The translations under genes were made by a program, and so were the position numbers. This document shows, one piece after another, positions 9,726-19,619 of a stretch of DNA of 64,000 nt (the stretch's first letter is position 1; each line of letters opens with the position of its first letter). The stretch is from Cytophagaceae bacterium (lineage in GTDB: Bacteria > Bacteroidota > Bacteroidia > Flavobacteriales > Flavobacteriaceae), in contig PALD01000033.1 in NCBI GenBank assembly GCA_002710685.1, forward strand, positions 62,001 through 126,000, read 5' to 3'. Below the pieces are notes generated by a model, which was given only the letters and a program-made list of their open reading frames with translations, was not told the DNA's origin and did not search any database.

Positions 9726-10354
9726 TGAAAGTAGCAGTTGTTGACATTAAAGGAAAAGAAACCGGCAGGAAAGTAGAGCTTTCTGATGCGGTTTTTGGCA
9801 TAGAGCCTAATGAACATGCGCTTTATCTAGACGTTAAGCAGCACCTTGCAAATAGAAGGCAAGGTACGCATAAGGCTAAAGAACGTGCTGAGATTACAGG
9901 GAGTACCCGTAAGATTAAGAAGCAAAAAGGTACCGGTACTGCACGTGCGGGTAGCATCAAATCGCCATTGTTCAAAGGTGGTGGTAGGGCTTTTGGGCCT
10001 AGGGTAAGGGATTACTCCTTTAAACTTAACAAAAACCTTAAGCGTCTTGCGCGTCGTTCTGCACTTTCAGTAAAGGCAAACGATAATGCAATCGTGGTGA
10101 TAGAAGACTTCAATTTTGAAGCCCCCAAGACCAAGAATTTCATTGAAGTTCTTAAGGCTCTGGGCCTTGATAATAAAAAGTCTTTATTCGTGTTGGGCGA
10201 TTCAAATAATAATGTATATTTGTCGTCGCGCAATTTGAAGACTTCAGAAGTTATAACCGGTTCAGAATTAAGTACTTACAAAATTATGAACGCAAATAAT
10301 GTTGTATTTTTTGAAGGTTCTCTAGAAGGAATTGAGCAAAACTTAAGCAAATAA
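9725..10354 (+). CDS. rplD: 50S ribosomal protein L4
   Basis: L4 has 209 residues. The extended loop is clear ([24 protein letters not shown], about 78-101); it lines the peptide exit tunnel and is a site of macrolide-resistance changes in other species. The remaining residues form the globular Rossmann-like body. It is coupled to rplC by a one-base overlap. In gammaproteobacteria L4 represses its own operon; the hairpin-rich gap ahead of rplC is where such control could act here, though that is inference. Confidence 0.99.
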   Translation: MKVAVVDIKGKETGRKVELSDAVFGIEPNEHALYLDVKQHLANRRQGTHKAKERAEITGSTRKIKKQKGTGTARAGSIKSPLFKGGGRAFGPRVRDYSFKLNKNLKRLARRSALSVKANDNAIVVIEDFNFEAPKTKNFIEVLKALGLDNKKSLFVLGDSNNNVYLSSRNLKTSEVITGSELSTYKIMNANNVVFFEGSLEGIEQNLSK

Positions 10355-10359
10355 GCGTT

Positions 10360-10650
10360 ATGAGTATTTTGATAAAACCAGTTATAACAGAAAAAGCCAC
10401 GATGGATAGCGAGCTTAATGGCCGTTATACTTTTGAGGTGAACCCTGATTCTAACAAGATTGAGATCAAGAATGCCGTTGAGGCAGCTTATGGCGTTTCA
10501 GTTGTTAAAGTTAGAACCATGAACGTCCGTCCAGATCGCAAGACCCGTTACACGAAGTCTGGTATGATCTCTGGTAAAACGAAAGCTTTCAAGAAAGCTA
10601 TCGTACAGGTGGCGGATGGAGAAGCGATTGATTTTTATAGTAATATCTAA
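10360..10650 (+). CDS. rplW: 50S ribosomal protein L23
   Basis: L23 has 96 residues, with [22 protein letters not shown] at the start and the [21 protein letters not shown] loop typical of the bacterial form. It sits at the polypeptide tunnel exit and is the docking point for trigger factor and for the signal recognition particle, whose protein subunit gene (ffh) is also in this window. It lies five bases after rplD and 11 before rplB, in the standard S10 order. Confidence 0.98.
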   Translation: MSILIKPVITEKATMDSELNGRYTFEVNPDSNKIEIKNAVEAAYGVSVVKVRTMNVRPDRKTRYTKSGMISGKTKAFKKAIVQVADGEAIDFYSNI

Positions 10651-10661
10651 GACAGGCAAAA

Positions 10662-11486
10662 ATGTCAGTAAGAAAATTAAAACCAATCACTCCTGGTCAG
10701 CGTTTTAGAGTAGTCAATGGGTTTGACGCCATTACTACTGATAAGCCGGAAAAAAGCCTTTTGGCTCCGAAAAAAAGATCTGGAGGTAGGAACAGTCAAG
10801 GTAGGATGACCATGCGCTATATGGGTGGTGGTCACAAAAAAAGATACCGTATAGTTGACTTTAAACGTAACAAGGTGGGTGTTCCCGCAACTGTTGCGAC
10901 AATTGAATATGATCCCAACAGGACCGCTTTTATAGCTCTTGTTAACTATCAAGATGGTGAAAAGAGGTATGTCATAGCCCAAAACGGCCTACAGGTAGGG
11001 CAAAATATTGTTTCCGGTGCTGGGGTAGCTCCAGAGATAGGAAACGCAATGCCGCTGTCAGACATTCCACTGGGTACCATTATTTCTTGTATAGAACTTC
11101 GTCCTGGTCAAGGTGCCGTTATGGCCCGTAGTGCCGGTGCTTTTGCACAGCTTATGGCAAGGGACGGAAAATTTGCTACCGTTAAGTTGCCCTCTGGAGA
11201 GACCAGGATGATTCTGGCCACTTGCCTGGCAACCATAGGTGCTGTTTCAAACAGTGACCACCAGTTGATAGTGTCTGGTAAGGCGGGTAGAAAGAGATGG
11301 TTGGGCAGAAGGCCCCGTACGCGTCCTGTGGTGATGAACCCAGTAGATCACCCCATGGGTGGTGGAGAAGGCCGTGCATCAGGTGGTCACCCACGATCAA
11401 GAAATGGTATCCCTGCAAAAGGTTACAGAACCCGTAGCAAGACAAAGGATAGCAACAAGTATATTGTAGAACGTAGAAAGAAATAA
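10662..11486 (+). CDS. rplB: 50S ribosomal protein L2
   Basis: L2 has 274 residues, full length. The [17 protein letters not shown] motif near residue 227 contains the histidine (E. coli His229) placed close to the peptidyl-transferase centre, and the N-terminal [22 protein letters not shown] stretch is conserved. L2 helps join the subunits and supports peptide-bond formation. It lies 11 bases after rplW and six before rpsS. Confidence 0.99.
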   Translation: MSVRKLKPITPGQRFRVVNGFDAITTDKPEKSLLAPKKRSGGRNSQGRMTMRYMGGGHKKRYRIVDFKRNKVGVPATVATIEYDPNRTAFIALVNYQDGEKRYVIAQNGLQVGQNIVSGAGVAPEIGNAMPLSDIPLGTIISCIELRPGQGAVMARSAGAFAQLMARDGKFATVKLPSGETRMILATCLATIGAVSNSDHQLIVSGKAGRKRWLGRRPRTRPVVMNPVDHPMGGGEGRASGGHPRSRNGIPAKGYRTRSKTKDSNKYIVERRKK

Positions 11487-11492
11487 TAAGAA

Positions 11493-11771
11493 ATGGCACG
11501 TTCATTAAAAAAAGGACCTTACGTTCACTATAAACTAGAGAAGAAGGTAGCCGCAAATGTGGAGGCAAACAAGAAGACCGTTATCAAGACCTGGTCTCGT
11601 GCTTCAATGATCACTCCAGATTTTGTAGGGCAAACGATAGCAGTACACAATGGCCGTCAATTTGTTCCAGTATATGTAACTGAGAACATGGTAGGTCACA
11701 AGTTAGGAGAATTTTCACCCACAAGATCTTTTAGGGGTCATGCGGGGGCAAAAAATAAAGGTAAAAAATAA
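11493..11771 (+). CDS. rpsS: 30S ribosomal protein S19
   Basis: S19 has 92 residues and begins [19 protein letters not shown]; the core [41 protein letters not shown] matches the family throughout. S19 forms a head complex with S13 close to the A-site tRNA and takes part in inter-subunit bridges. It is followed by rplV after eight bases. Confidence 0.99.
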   Translation: MARSLKKGPYVHYKLEKKVAANVEANKKTVIKTWSRASMITPDFVGQTIAVHNGRQFVPVYVTENMVGHKLGEFSPTRSFRGHAGAKNKGKK

Positions 11772-11779
11772 TCTAGGCT

Positions 11780-12187
11780 ATGGGAGTTCGTAAAAGAGAA
11801 AGAGCAGAGCAGATTAAAGAGGCCAAGAAGAGCTTGGCTTTCGCCAAATTGAACAATTGCCCTACATCACCCAGGAAGATGCGTCTCGTTGCAGACCTTG
11901 TACGTGGTGAAAAAGTAGAAAAGGCACTTCAAATCCTTAAGTTCAGTAATAAGGAAGCATCTCGCAGGGTTGAGAAGCTTGTGCTTAGCGCGATAGCAAA
12001 CTGGCAGGATAAAAACGAGGAGGCAAGCATTGAAGAGGCTGATTTGTTTGTAAAGGAGATTCGTGTTGATGGCGGAAGCATGTTAAAGAGGCTTCGTCCA
12101 GCGCCACAGGGTCGTGCTCACAGAATAAGAAAACGCAGCAACCACGTAACACTCGTGCTAGGTGCAAAAGATAACACACAAAGTTAG
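11780..12187 (+). CDS. rplV: 50S ribosomal protein L22
   Basis: L22 has 135 residues. The C-terminal beta-hairpin (around 110-130, [17 protein letters not shown]) extends into the exit tunnel and helps form its constriction. The N terminus carries about 20 extra charged residues before the conserved [18 protein letters not shown] segment, as I would expect for this phylum. It lies between rpsS and rpsC with seven bases to the next start. Confidence 0.99.
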   Translation: MGVRKRERAEQIKEAKKSLAFAKLNNCPTSPRKMRLVADLVRGEKVEKALQILKFSNKEASRRVEKLVLSAIANWQDKNEEASIEEADLFVKEIRVDGGSMLKRLRPAPQGRAHRIRKRSNHVTLVLGAKDNTQS

Positions 12188-12194
12188 TAGATAA

Positions 12195-12911
12195 ATGGGA
12201 CAGAAGACAAATCCAATCGGGAATCGCCTAGGTATCATCAGAGGATGGGAGTCCAACTGGTACGGAGGCAACGATTACGGTGACAAACTTGCCGAAGACG
12301 ATAAGATAAGGAAATACATCCACGCCCGTCTATCTAAGGCTAGTGTATCCAGGGTAATCATAGAGCGTACCCTTAAGCTTGTAACCGTTACCATCACAAC
12401 CGCACGTCCCGGTATCATTATCGGTAAAGGCGGTCAAGAGGTGGACAAACTTAAAGAAGAGCTCAAGAAACTTACGGACAAGGAAGTCCAGATCAATATC
12501 TTTGAAATCAAGAGGCCAGAGCTTGATGCGTTTTTGGTAGCATCTAGCGTAGCCCGTCAAATCGAGAACCGTATTTCATACAGAAGGGCCATTAAAATGG
12601 CAATTGCGGCTGCAATGCGTATGAATGCTGAAGGTATCAAGATTCAGATTTCAGGACGTTTGAACGGTGCTGAAATGGCACGTTCAGAGTCTTATAAAGA
12701 TGGGCGTATTCCATTGTCCACATTTAGGGCCGACATTGACTATGCTTTAGTAGAAGCGCATACCACATATGGTAGGCTTGGGGTTAAAGTATGGATCATG
12801 AAAGGTGAGGTCTATGGAAAAAGGGAACTTTCCCCGCTAGTAGGCTTAGCTAAAAAGCAAGGAAAGTCTGCCGGAGGTCGAGGTGGTAACAAATCTCGTC
12901 GTAGAAAGTAA
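12195..12911 (+). CDS. rpsC: 30S ribosomal protein S3
   Basis: S3 has 238 residues. A type II KH domain carries the GKGG loop ([18 protein letters not shown], about 74-91), and the C-terminal domain has [12 protein letters not shown] and the [10 protein letters not shown] strand. S3 lies at the mRNA entry tunnel, where with S4 and S5 it contributes helicase activity. The tail is basic (GGNKSRRRK). It is followed by rplP after 20 bases. Confidence 0.99.
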   Translation: MGQKTNPIGNRLGIIRGWESNWYGGNDYGDKLAEDDKIRKYIHARLSKASVSRVIIERTLKLVTVTITTARPGIIIGKGGQEVDKLKEELKKLTDKEVQINIFEIKRPELDAFLVASSVARQIENRISYRRAIKMAIAAAMRMNAEGIKIQISGRLNGAEMARSESYKDGRIPLSTFRADIDYALVEAHTTYGRLGVKVWIMKGEVYGKRELSPLVGLAKKQGKSAGGRGGNKSRRRK

Positions 12912-12931
12912 TTTTTTAAAGAAAAGAAAAA

Positions 12932-13354
12932 ATGTTACAGCCTAAGAAGACAAAATTCCGCAAGCAGCAGAAAGGTAGGATGAAAGGTAACGCCGGTAGG
13001 GGCCATCAGTTAGCTAATGGTACCTTTGGTATAAAATCCCTTGATTCTAACTTTATCAATGCAAGGCAGATAGAAGCTGCGCGTATCGCAGCAACCCGTT
13101 ATATGAAACGTGAAGGTTCATTATGGATCAGGATCTTTCCAGACAAGCCCATTACAAAGAAGCCTCTAGAGGTACGTATGGGTAAAGGTAAAGGTGCTGT
13201 AGAATATTGGGCAGCCGTTGTGAAGCCCGGAAGGATGCTTTTTGAAATAGGAGGTGTTGCAGAACCTGTAGCACGCGAAGCCCTCAGGCTTGCCGCTCAA
13301 AAACTTCCCGTAAGGACAAAATATGTAATCGCTAGAGATTATCAACCAGACTAA
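12932..13354 (+). CDS. rplP: 50S ribosomal protein L16
   Basis: L16 has 140 residues and starts [19 protein letters not shown]. The region [25 protein letters not shown] (about 68-92) is the conserved rRNA-binding segment that positions the A-site tRNA elbow. L16 is a late assembly protein needed for peptidyl-transferase activity. It lies between rpsC and rpmC, 13 bases before the latter. Confidence 0.99.
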   Translation: MLQPKKTKFRKQQKGRMKGNAGRGHQLANGTFGIKSLDSNFINARQIEAARIAATRYMKREGSLWIRIFPDKPITKKPLEVRMGKGKGAVEYWAAVVKPGRMLFEIGGVAEPVAREALRLAAQKLPVRTKYVIARDYQPD

Positions 13355-13367
13355 ATTCTAGGTAAAA

Positions 13368-13559
13368 ATGAAACAATCAGAAGTAAAAGAACTATCTGTG
13401 GCAGAATTGCAAGAGGAACTTGCTAAAGCAAAGAAGGCCTATACTGACCTGAAGATGGCCCATGCCATTTCTCCTCTTGAGAACCCTATTCAACTTAGAA
13501 GTATCAGGAGGTCTATAGCGCGTATGGCAACAGAGCTTACACAAAGAGAATTACAATAA
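13368..13559 (+). CDS. rpmC: 50S ribosomal protein L29
   Basis: This 63-residue protein has the two-helix hairpin of L29: [26 protein letters not shown], a turn with [15 protein letters not shown], and a short tail. L29 sits beside L23 at the tunnel exit, where nascent-chain factors dock. Its position between rplP and rpsQ is the standard bacterial order. Confidence 0.97.
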   Translation: MKQSEVKELSVAELQEELAKAKKAYTDLKMAHAISPLENPIQLRSIRRSIARMATELTQRELQ

Positions 13560-13570
13560 CTCTGCTAAAG

Positions 13571-13828
13571 ATGGAAAAAAGAAATTTAAGAAAAGAGCGT
13601 ATAGGTGTGGTCACCAGCAGTAAAATGCAGAAGTCAATTGTGGTTTCTGAGGTGAAGAAAGTAAAACACCCCATGTATGGAAAATTCGTTTTGAAAACGA
13701 AAAAATACGTGGCTCACGATGAACAAAATGACTGCAACGAAGGTGATACTGTAAGGATTATGGAAACTCGTCCTATCAGTAAGAACAAGTGTTGGAGATT
13801 AGTTGAAATATTAGAAAGAGCTAAGTAA
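13571..13828 (+). CDS. rpsQ: 30S ribosomal protein S17
   Basis: S17 has 85 residues with the OB-fold signature: [28 protein letters not shown], and [23 protein letters not shown]. It binds 16S rRNA directly and is an early assembly protein of the small-subunit body. The rplN start follows after two bases. Confidence 0.98.
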   Translation: MEKRNLRKERIGVVTSSKMQKSIVVSEVKKVKHPMYGKFVLKTKKYVAHDEQNDCNEGDTVRIMETRPISKNKCWRLVEILERAK

Positions 13829-13830
13829 CC

Positions 13831-14199
13831 ATGGTACAACAAGAATCTAGACTTAAGGTAGCAGACAATACAGGGGCAAAAGAAGTTTTGACCATCCGTG
13901 TATTGGGCGGTACAAAAAGGAGGTATGCCTCTGTAGGTGATAAGATCGTAGTCTCTGTCAAAGATGCTACACCTAACGGCCAGGTAAAAAAAGGAGCCGT
14001 ATCCACCGCAGTGGTAGTACGTACCAAGAAGGAAGTTCGTCGACCAGACGGATCTTATATCCGTTTTGATGACAATGCTTGCGTTCTTCTCAACGCTCAG
14101 GGCGAAATGCGTGGAACACGTGTTTTTGGTCCCGTAGCAAGAGAACTTCGTGACAAGCAGTTTATGAAGATAGTATCACTTGCACCAGAGGTGCTTTAA
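13831..14199 (+). CDS. rplN: 50S ribosomal protein L14
   Basis: L14 has 122 residues, the standard length, and begins [18 protein letters not shown]. The segment [25 protein letters not shown] and the end REKD-like [16 protein letters not shown] are conserved. L14 lies on the subunit interface, contributes to inter-subunit bridges and is the docking site of the silencing factor RsfS. Spacing to rplX is 12 bases. Confidence 0.99.
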   Translation: MVQQESRLKVADNTGAKEVLTIRVLGGTKRRYASVGDKIVVSVKDATPNGQVKKGAVSTAVVVRTKKEVRRPDGSYIRFDDNACVLLNAQGEMRGTRVFGPVARELRDKQFMKIVSLAPEVL

Positions 14200-14211
14200 T
14201 CCTATATCAAG

Positions 14212-14523
14212 ATGACAAAACTTAAGATAAAAGTAGGAGATACTGTTCGTGTAATTGCCGGTGATCACAAAGGTCAAGAAGGTAAAGTATTGCGCGTTTA
14301 CAGCGAAAAGAACAAAGCCATCGTAGAGGGTGTGAACATGGTTTCTAAACATGAGAAACCCAGTGCAGCAAACCCTCAAGGTGGAATTACAAAGAAAGAA
14401 GCAATGATCCAGGTTTCTAACTTGTCCCTACTGGACAAGAACGGTGATACTACACGCGTAGGTTACCGTATGGAAGATGGCAAGAAAGTGCGTTTTTCTA
14501 AAAAAACCAATGAAGTACTATAG
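14212..14523 (+). CDS. rplX: 50S ribosomal protein L24
   Basis: L24 has 103 residues. The KOW motif is clear near the N terminus ([23 protein letters not shown], about 6-28). It is one of the two proteins that initiate 50S assembly and later lies near the tunnel exit. The rplE start follows two bases after its stop. Confidence 0.98.
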   Translation: MTKLKIKVGDTVRVIAGDHKGQEGKVLRVYSEKNKAIVEGVNMVSKHEKPSAANPQGGITKKEAMIQVSNLSLLDKNGDTTRVGYRMEDGKKVRFSKKTNEVL

Positions 14524-14525
14524 TT

Positions 14526-15077
14526 ATGGCTTACGTTTCAAGACTAAAGAAGGAATATAAGGAGCGCGTAATACCCGTCCTTACAGAAGAATTTGGGTAC
14601 AACAACGTGATGCAAGTGCCTAAACTAAAGAAAATAGTTGTTTCTAGGGGAGTAGGTGCCGCAGTGGCAGACAAGAAACTCATTGATTATTCTGTTGAAG
14701 AACTATCAATGATTACCGGTCAAAAAGCTGTTCCCACGCTTTCTAAGAAAGACGTTGCCTCATTTAAACTGCGCAAGGGTATGCCCATAGGGGCAAAAGT
14801 TACCCTACGTGGAGAGCGTATGTATGAATTCCTAGACAGGTTGATTACCACCGCACTTCCACGTGTACGTGACTTTAACGGTATCAAGGCCACCGGTTTT
14901 GATGGAAGGGGCAATTACAGCTTGGGGATTACAGAGCAAATCATTTTCCCAGAAGTTGATATAGACAAAGTACGCAAGATTGAGGGTATGAACATTACCT
15001 TTGAGACTAGCGCTGAGACAGATAAAGAAGCAAAATCATTGTTAACCTCCCTAGGGTTACCCTTTAAAAAGAATTAA
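14526..15077 (+). CDS. rplE: 50S ribosomal protein L5
   Basis: L5 has 183 residues. The signatures are [52 protein letters not shown] and [27 protein letters not shown]5 binds 5S rRNA with L18 and contacts the P-site tRNA. In E. coli the S8 repressor site overlaps the start of this gene; here the more obvious foldable gap lies further on, before rpsH. Confidence 0.99.
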   Translation: MAYVSRLKKEYKERVIPVLTEEFGYNNVMQVPKLKKIVVSRGVGAAVADKKLIDYSVEELSMITGQKAVPTLSKKDVASFKLRKGMPIGAKVTLRGERMYEFLDRLITTALPRVRDFNGIKATGFDGRGNYSLGITEQIIFPEVDIDKVRKIEGMNITFETSAETDKEAKSLLTSLGLPFKKN

Positions 15078-15079
15078 TT

Positions 15080-15349
15080 ATGGCTAAAGAATCAATGAAA
15101 GCTCGCGAGAGGAAACGCGAAAAACTTGCTGCAAAATATGCTGCTAAACGTAAGGCCCTTAAAGAGGCCGGCGATTATGAAGCATTGCAGAAGTTGCCAA
15201 AAAATGCGTCACCTGTTCGCCAGCACAACCGCTGTAAATTAACCGGGCGTCCCAAAGGTTACATGAGAACCTTTGGTATCTCAAGGGTAATGTTCCGTGA
15301 GATGGCAAACCAAGGCTTGATACCTGGAGTTAAAAAAGCCAGCTGGTAA
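15080..15349 (+). CDS. rpsN: 30S ribosomal protein S14, zinc-free form
   Basis: S14 has 89 residues. The [40 protein letters not shown] end is diagnostic. It is the long form without the four zinc-binding cysteines (only one Cys), so it does not depend on zinc. It assembles in the 30S head with S3 and S10. A 65-base foldable gap follows before rpsH. Confidence 0.98.
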   Translation: MAKESMKARERKREKLAAKYAAKRKALKEAGDYEALQKLPKNASPVRQHNRCKLTGRPKGYMRTFGISRVMFREMANQGLIPGVKKASW

Positions 15350-15363
15350 CAATTTAATTAACT

Positions 15364-15400
15364 GGTTTCAGGTTCGGTGTACTGGCCGAATACCAAAACC
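15364..15400 (+). promoter_or_regulatory. candidate RNA leader upstream of rpsH
   Basis: GGTTT (15364-15368) pairs with AAACC (15396-15400). Inside it, GGT-TCGG (15371-15377) pairs with CCGA and ACC (15386-15394), leaving an AT bulge. The result is a compact two-step hairpin 15 bases before the S8 start, in a block whose gaps are otherwise a few bases long. S8 represses the spc genes in E. coli by binding an internally looped hairpin, so this is a plausible S8 site. The assignment is inference. Confidence 0.45.
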
Positions 15401-15414
15401 GCAATTATATATAA

Positions 15415-15813
15415 ATGTATACAGATCCAATTGCAGATTTTCTAACCAGGGTTAGAAATGCAGCCGCGGCAAACCACAGAGTTGTGGAAATCCCCGCATC
15501 AAATTTGAAAAAGGAAATCACTAAGATCCTTTTTGATCAAGGGTATATCTTGAGCTATAAGTTTGAGAGCAATACCCCACAAGGTACAATCAAGATCGCA
15601 CTTAAGTACGATAAGGAAACCAAGGAGTCGGTAATAAGAAGTATTCAAAGGATCAGTAAGCCTGGTCTTCGTAAATATTCATCTTCAACTGAGCTTCCAA
15701 GAATCCTTAACGGACTAGGTATTGCTATTGTCTCAACATCTAAAGGTGTTATGACAGGTAAGCAGGCAAAACGTGAAAACGTGGGTGGCGAAGTGCTTTG
15801 CTACGTTTATTAA
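15415..15813 (+). CDS. rpsH: 30S ribosomal protein S8
   Basis: S8 has 132 residues and starts MYTDPIADFLTRVRNAAAANHRVVEIPAS; the C-terminal ISKPGLRKYSSSTELPRILNGLGIAIVSTSKGVMT signature is intact. It is a primary 16S rRNA binder in the body of the 30S subunit and, in E. coli, the repressor of the spc operon. It is preceded by a foldable 65-base gap that may be its own regulatory target. Confidence 0.99.
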   Translation: MYTDPIADFLTRVRNAAAANHRVVEIPASNLKKEITKILFDQGYILSYKFESNTPQGTIKIALKYDKETKESVIRSIQRISKPGLRKYSSSTELPRILNGLGIAIVSTSKGVMTGKQAKRENVGGEVLCYVY

Positions 15814-15833
15814 TCCATTAAAAAGACTTAACA

Positions 15834-16376
15834 ATGTCAAGAATAGGTAAAAGCCCGATAGCAATACCAGATGGAGTTACCGTAAATGTAGCTGATGGAG
15901 TTGTATCGGTTAAAGGAAAATTAGGAGAACTACACCAAGAGGTCAAGGGTATAGACGTTAGCATTGAAGATAACATCATCACTTTTGAACGACCTACTGA
16001 TTTGAAGGCTGACAGGGCAAAACATGGTCTGTACCGCGCACTCATCAACAATATGATTGAAGGTGTGTCCAACGGTTTTACAAAACAGTTAGAACTTGTG
16101 GGTGTAGGTTATAGAGCGAGCAATCAGGGTCAAAAACTTGATCTGGCTATAGGATTTAGCCATAACATAGTCCTGGATATTGCTCCAGAAGTAACAGTTG
16201 AAACCATTTCTGAAAAAGGTAAAAACCCTGTGGTCAAGCTTACTTCTTTTGATAAACAACTTGTGGGCCAGGTAGCTGCTAAGATCAGGGGCTTCCGTAA
16301 GCCTGAACCTTATAAAGGAAAAGGTATCAAGTTTGTAGGTGAACAAATTAGAAGAAAAGCTGGTAAATCAGCATAA
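15834..16376 (+). CDS. rplF: 50S ribosomal protein L6
   Basis: L6 has 180 residues and consists of two alpha/beta repeats. It begins [17 protein letters not shown], and the C-terminal [25 protein letters not shown] signature is clear. It lies near the factor-binding centre and the sarcin-ricin loop and is needed late in 50S assembly. It sits between rpsH and rplR, 20 and 11 bases away. Confidence 0.99.
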   Translation: MSRIGKSPIAIPDGVTVNVADGVVSVKGKLGELHQEVKGIDVSIEDNIITFERPTDLKADRAKHGLYRALINNMIEGVSNGFTKQLELVGVGYRASNQGQKLDLAIGFSHNIVLDIAPEVTVETISEKGKNPVVKLTSFDKQLVGQVAAKIRGFRKPEPYKGKGIKFVGEQIRRKAGKSA

Positions 16377-16387
16377 TACATAGAGTT

Positions 16388-16741
16388 ATGGCATTTTCAA
16401 AAGTACATAGGAGAACTAAAATCCGTAAAAGGATTCGTAAATCCCTTACAGGGACTTCAGAGAGACCAAGGCTTTCTGTATATAGAAGTAACAAAGAGAT
16501 CTATGCCCAGATTATTGATGATGTTACGGGAGTGACCATCGCTGCGGCTTCTTCAAGGGACAAAGGTGTTTCTGTAGAAGGCAATAAAAGTGATGTTGCA
16601 AAACTTGTAGGTCAAACAATAGCAGAGAAGGCAGTGAAAGCTGGTGTGGAAACAGTTTCTTTTGATAGGGGCGGTTACCTATACCACGGTAGAGTAAAAC
16701 AATTAGCAGAAGGTGCACGTGAAGGTGGCCTTAAATTCTAA
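16388..16741 (+). CDS. rplR: 50S ribosomal protein L18
   Basis: L18 has 117 residues. [31 protein letters not shown] and [26 protein letters not shown] are the family ends. It binds 5S rRNA together with L5 and helps dock it in the central protuberance. The rpsE start is five bases downstream. Confidence 0.98.
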   Translation: MAFSKVHRRTKIRKRIRKSLTGTSERPRLSVYRSNKEIYAQIIDDVTGVTIAAASSRDKGVSVEGNKSDVAKLVGQTIAEKAVKAGVETVSFDRGGYLYHGRVKQLAEGAREGGLKF

Positions 16742-16746
16742 GATAT

Positions 16747-17271
16747 ATGTATCAGGATTATAAAAACGTAGAGATAGTAAAACCTAGCGGACTTGATCTT
16801 AAAGACCGCTTGGTAGGAGTTCAACGTGTTACTAAGGTAACAAAGGGTGGTAGAGCCTTCGGTTTTTCTGCAATTGTTGTAGTAGGTGATGAAAACGGTG
16901 TTGTAGGGCAAGGACTGGGTAAATCCAAAGAAGTTTCCAGCGCTATTGCTAAAGCAGTAGAAGACGCTAAGAAAAACCTTGTGAGGATACCCCTTAACAA
17001 GCGTACCATTCCTCATGAGCAAAAAGGTAAATATGGCGGTGCACGTGTATTGCTATTGCCAGCTGCTCCCGGTACCGGTGTTATCGCCGGTGGTGCCATC
17101 CGTTCTGTACTTGAATCTGTGGGCGTGCATGATGTACTTTCAAAGAGTCAAGGGTCATCTAACCCACACAATGTGGTAAAAGCTACCTTTGATGCCTTGT
17201 TGCAACTGCGTAGTGCAGAGACTGTGGCAAAACAGCGTGGAATTTCGCTAGATAAAATGTTTAACAGTTAA
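16747..17271 (+). CDS. rpsE: 30S ribosomal protein S5
   Basis: S5 has 174 residues. The double-stranded-RNA-binding-like N-terminal domain has [39 protein letters not shown], and the C-terminal domain has [43 protein letters not shown]5 contributes to translational accuracy and mRNA unwinding with S3 and S4. It is followed by the short rpmD after 11 bases. Confidence 0.99.
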   Translation: MYQDYKNVEIVKPSGLDLKDRLVGVQRVTKVTKGGRAFGFSAIVVVGDENGVVGQGLGKSKEVSSAIAKAVEDAKKNLVRIPLNKRTIPHEQKGKYGGARVLLLPAAPGTGVIAGGAIRSVLESVGVHDVLSKSQGSSNPHNVVKATFDALLQLRSAETVAKQRGISLDKMFNS

Positions 17272-17282
17272 TCATTCTAGAG

Positions 17283-17462
17283 ATGGCAAAGATAAAAGTA
17301 ACAAAGGTGAAAAGTGCGATAAACCGTACTCAGAATCAAAAGAGGACTCTAGAAGCACTTGGTCTTAGAAAAATAGGACAGGTAATAGAGCATGAAAATA
17401 CCCCTAACATCATGGGGATGATCAGTAAAGTAAGTCACTTGGTTTCTGTAGAAGAAGCTTAA
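17283..17462 (+). CDS. rpmD: 50S ribosomal protein L30
   Basis: This 59-residue frame fills the gap between rpsE and rplO. It reads MAKIKVTKVKSAI with RTQNQKRTLEALGLRKIGQVIEH, the L30 core, followed by the NIMGMISKVSHLV helix. L30 is a small peripheral 50S protein. The gene is 11 bases after rpsE and 11 before rplO, as in other spc operons. Confidence 0.97.
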   Translation: MAKIKVTKVKSAINRTQNQKRTLEALGLRKIGQVIEHENTPNIMGMISKVSHLVSVEEA

Positions 17463-17473
17463 AACAATAGATA

Positions 17474-17926
17474 ATGAATCTAAGTAATCTTAAACCGGCA
17501 GCTGGTTCGGTAAAAAAACATGACGGAAGGCGAGGTCGTGGTGAAGCTACAGGAAATGGTGGAACCGCTGGCCGTGGGCACAAAGGTGCGAAGTCACGTT
17601 CAGGGTATTCTAAAAAGGTTGGTTTTGAAGGTGGTCAAATGCCACTTCAACGCCGTGTCCCCAAATTTGGTTTCAAGAACAGAAACCGTGTTGAGTACAA
17701 GGGGATCAATCTGGATACCCTTCAAGAATACGTTGATGCAGGTCGTATCAAAGACGAAGTTAACCTGGAGGTGCTCCGTGAAAATAGATTGGCCGGAAAG
17801 AATGATTTAGTGAAGATATTGGGTCGTGGTGAGCTTAAGGCAAAACTTAAGATCACGGTAAATAAATTTACTGCCTCTGCCAAGGAAGCTATCGAAGCTG
17901 CTGGAGGTGAAGCTGTAACTTTATAA
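17474..17926 (+). CDS. rplO: 50S ribosomal protein L15
   Basis: L15 has 150 residues. The glycine- and arginine-rich N-terminal extension (KKHDGRRGRGEATGNGGTAGRGHKGAKSRSG, about 14-44) and GFEGGQMPLQRRVPKFGFKN threads deep into 23S rRNA. The C-terminal domain ends with AKEAIEAAGGEA. It precedes secY by 10 bases. The overlapping second plus-strand frame is a shadow. Confidence 0.99.
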   Translation: MNLSNLKPAAGSVKKHDGRRGRGEATGNGGTAGRGHKGAKSRSGYSKKVGFEGGQMPLQRRVPKFGFKNRNRVEYKGINLDTLQEYVDAGRIKDEVNLEVLRENRLAGKNDLVKILGRGELKAKLKITVNKFTASAKEAIEAAGGEAVTL

Positions 17927-17936
17927 TTACGACCTT

Positions 17937-19277
17937 ATGAGCAATGCAATAGATACAGTTAAGAATATCTGGAAGATAGAAGAGCTTAGGAATAGGATTT
18001 TACTTACCCTAAGCCTCCTGCTTGTTTACCGTTTTGGTGCACAGGTGGTGCTTCCGGGTATTGACGCTTCTCAATTGACCAATCTATCTGCCCAGGCTGA
18101 TGATGGTCTGATTGGGCTCCTTAATTTGTTTACAGGAGGAGCATTTAGTAATGCTTCCGTTTTTGCATTGGGTATCATGCCTTATATATCTGCATCCATC
18201 GTGGTGCAACTTATGGGTATTGCAATACCTTATCTGCAAAAACTACAAAAAGAAGGTGAAAGTGGCCGCCGTAAGATCAACCAGATTACAAGATGGTTGA
18301 CCATAGGCATCACGCTTTTACAAGGACCTGGCTACATCACGAACCTGTATAACATACTTCCGCGTGAAGCATTTGTAATGGGTAATGATGTGACCTTTAT
18401 AGTGTCATCTGTAATTATCTTGACCACGGGCTGTATTTTTGCAATGTGGCTGGGCGAGAAGATTACTGATAAGGGGATAGGTAATGGTATATCACTGTTG
18501 ATCATGGTGGGTATTATTGCAGTTCTTCCTCAATCATTTGTTCAAGAATGGGTTGCCCGCGTGACAGAGTCTAATGGAGGTCTTATCATGATCCTTCTGG
18601 AACTTGTCATCTGGTTTGTCATCATTCTTTTATCCATCCTACTTGTTATGGCTGTACGCCAAATCCCAGTGCAATATGCAAGGAGAACAGCAAGTGGGGG
18701 ATATGAGCGCAATGTTTTTGGGAGCCGTCAATACATTCCACTAAAGCTTAATGCTTCAGGAGTTATGCCCATTATATTTGCCCAGGCAATCATGTTCATT
18801 CCCATTGCGGTTGTAGGCTTTTCAGAATCTGAAATGGCACAATCCATAGCATCAGAGTTCAATAACATATTTGGTTTTTGGTACAATCTTGTTTTTGCGT
18901 TGTTGATTATAATATTCACGTATTTCTACACCGCGATAACCGTGCCTACTAACAAGATGGCAGATGACCTTAAGCGAAGTGGTGGTTTCATTGCTGGCAT
19001 AAGGCCAGGCTCTGAAACCGGTGAATACCTTGACAGGGTCATGTCACAGATCACGCTTCCTGGTTCAATCTTCCTTGCAGCCATTGCCGTTTTTCCGGCA
19101 GTAGCCGTAAGTGTTCTTGATATGACACAGGGATGGGCAAGGTTCTATGGCGGTACATCACTCCTTATCATGGTGGGTGTGGCCATTGATACCATGCAAC
19201 AGGTCAATTCATACTTGCTCAACAGGCATTATGATGGCCTTATGAAAACAGGTAAAAACCGTAAAGCAGTAGCATAA
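17937..19277 (+). CDS. secY: protein translocase subunit SecY
   Basis: SecY, 446 residues, is the channel of the Sec translocon in the inner membrane. Ten hydrophobic segments can be counted. The N-terminal part ([26 protein letters not shown]), the plug-proximal [33 protein letters not shown] region and the cytoplasmic [10 protein letters not shown] and [13 protein letters not shown] loops match the family. It ends with a one-base TAATG overlap with infA. No map or adk gene lies between secY and infA, unlike many other phyla. Confidence 0.99.
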   Translation: MSNAIDTVKNIWKIEELRNRILLTLSLLLVYRFGAQVVLPGIDASQLTNLSAQADDGLIGLLNLFTGGAFSNASVFALGIMPYISASIVVQLMGIAIPYLQKLQKEGESGRRKINQITRWLTIGITLLQGPGYITNLYNILPREAFVMGNDVTFIVSSVIILTTGCIFAMWLGEKITDKGIGNGISLLIMVGIIAVLPQSFVQEWVARVTESNGGLIMILLELVIWFVIILLSILLVMAVRQIPVQYARRTASGGYERNVFGSRQYIPLKLNASGVMPIIFAQAIMFIPIAVVGFSESEMAQSIASEFNNIFGFWYNLVFALLIIIFTYFYTAITVPTNKMADDLKRSGGFIAGIRPGSETGEYLDRVMSQITLPGSIFLAAIAVFPAVAVSVLDMTQGWARFYGGTSLLIMVGVAIDTMQQVNSYLLNRHYDGLMKTGKNRKAVA

Positions 19278-19492
19278 TGGCAAAGCAACCAGCAATAGAG
19301 CAAGATGGAACGATAATCGAGGCATTGTCCAATGCAATGTTTAGAGTGGAGCTGGAAAATGGTCATGTGGTGACCGCGCACATCTCAGGAAAGATGCGCA
19401 TGCACTACATCAAACTATTGCCCGGGGATAAAGTAAAATTAGAAATGAGCCCATACGATTTAACAAAGGCTCGTATAACCTATAGATACTAA
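19277..19492 (+). CDS. infA: translation initiation factor IF-1
   Basis: IF-1 has 71 residues, a single OB-fold protein: [64 protein letters not shown] in overlapping parts matches the family end to end. It occupies the A site during initiation. Its start overlaps the secY stop by one base. It is five bases upstream of rpmJ. Confidence 0.99.
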   Translation: MAKQPAIEQDGTIIEALSNAMFRVELENGHVVTAHISGKMRMHYIKLLPGDKVKLEMSPYDLTKARITYRY

Positions 19493-19497
19493 TTAAG

Positions 19498-19614
19498 ATG
19501 AAGGTAAGAGCATCAATTAAGAAAAGAAGTGCAGACTGCAAGATCGTGCGTCGTAAGGGCAGGTTGTATGTAATTAACAAAAAGAACCCTAAGTTCAAAC
19601 AAAGACAAGGTTAA
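19498..19614 (+). CDS. rpmJ: 50S ribosomal protein L36, lacking the zinc ligands
   Basis: This 38-residue protein lies between infA and rpsM. It begins [19 protein letters not shown] and ends NPKFKQRQG. The common bacterial L36 has a three-Cys, one-His zinc ribbon; here only Cys14 remains, with Ser11, Asn27 and Phe33 in place of the other ligands. It is therefore a zinc-independent version. L36 stabilises late 50S folding. Confidence 0.97.
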   Translation: MKVRASIKKRSADCKIVRRKGRLYVINKKNPKFKQRQG

Positions 19615-19619
19615 TAATT

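Noticed and set aside
17520..17810. 96-residue frame overlapping rplO on the same strand
   Set aside because: It is a frame-shifted copy of the rplO reading; L15 fits the region completely.
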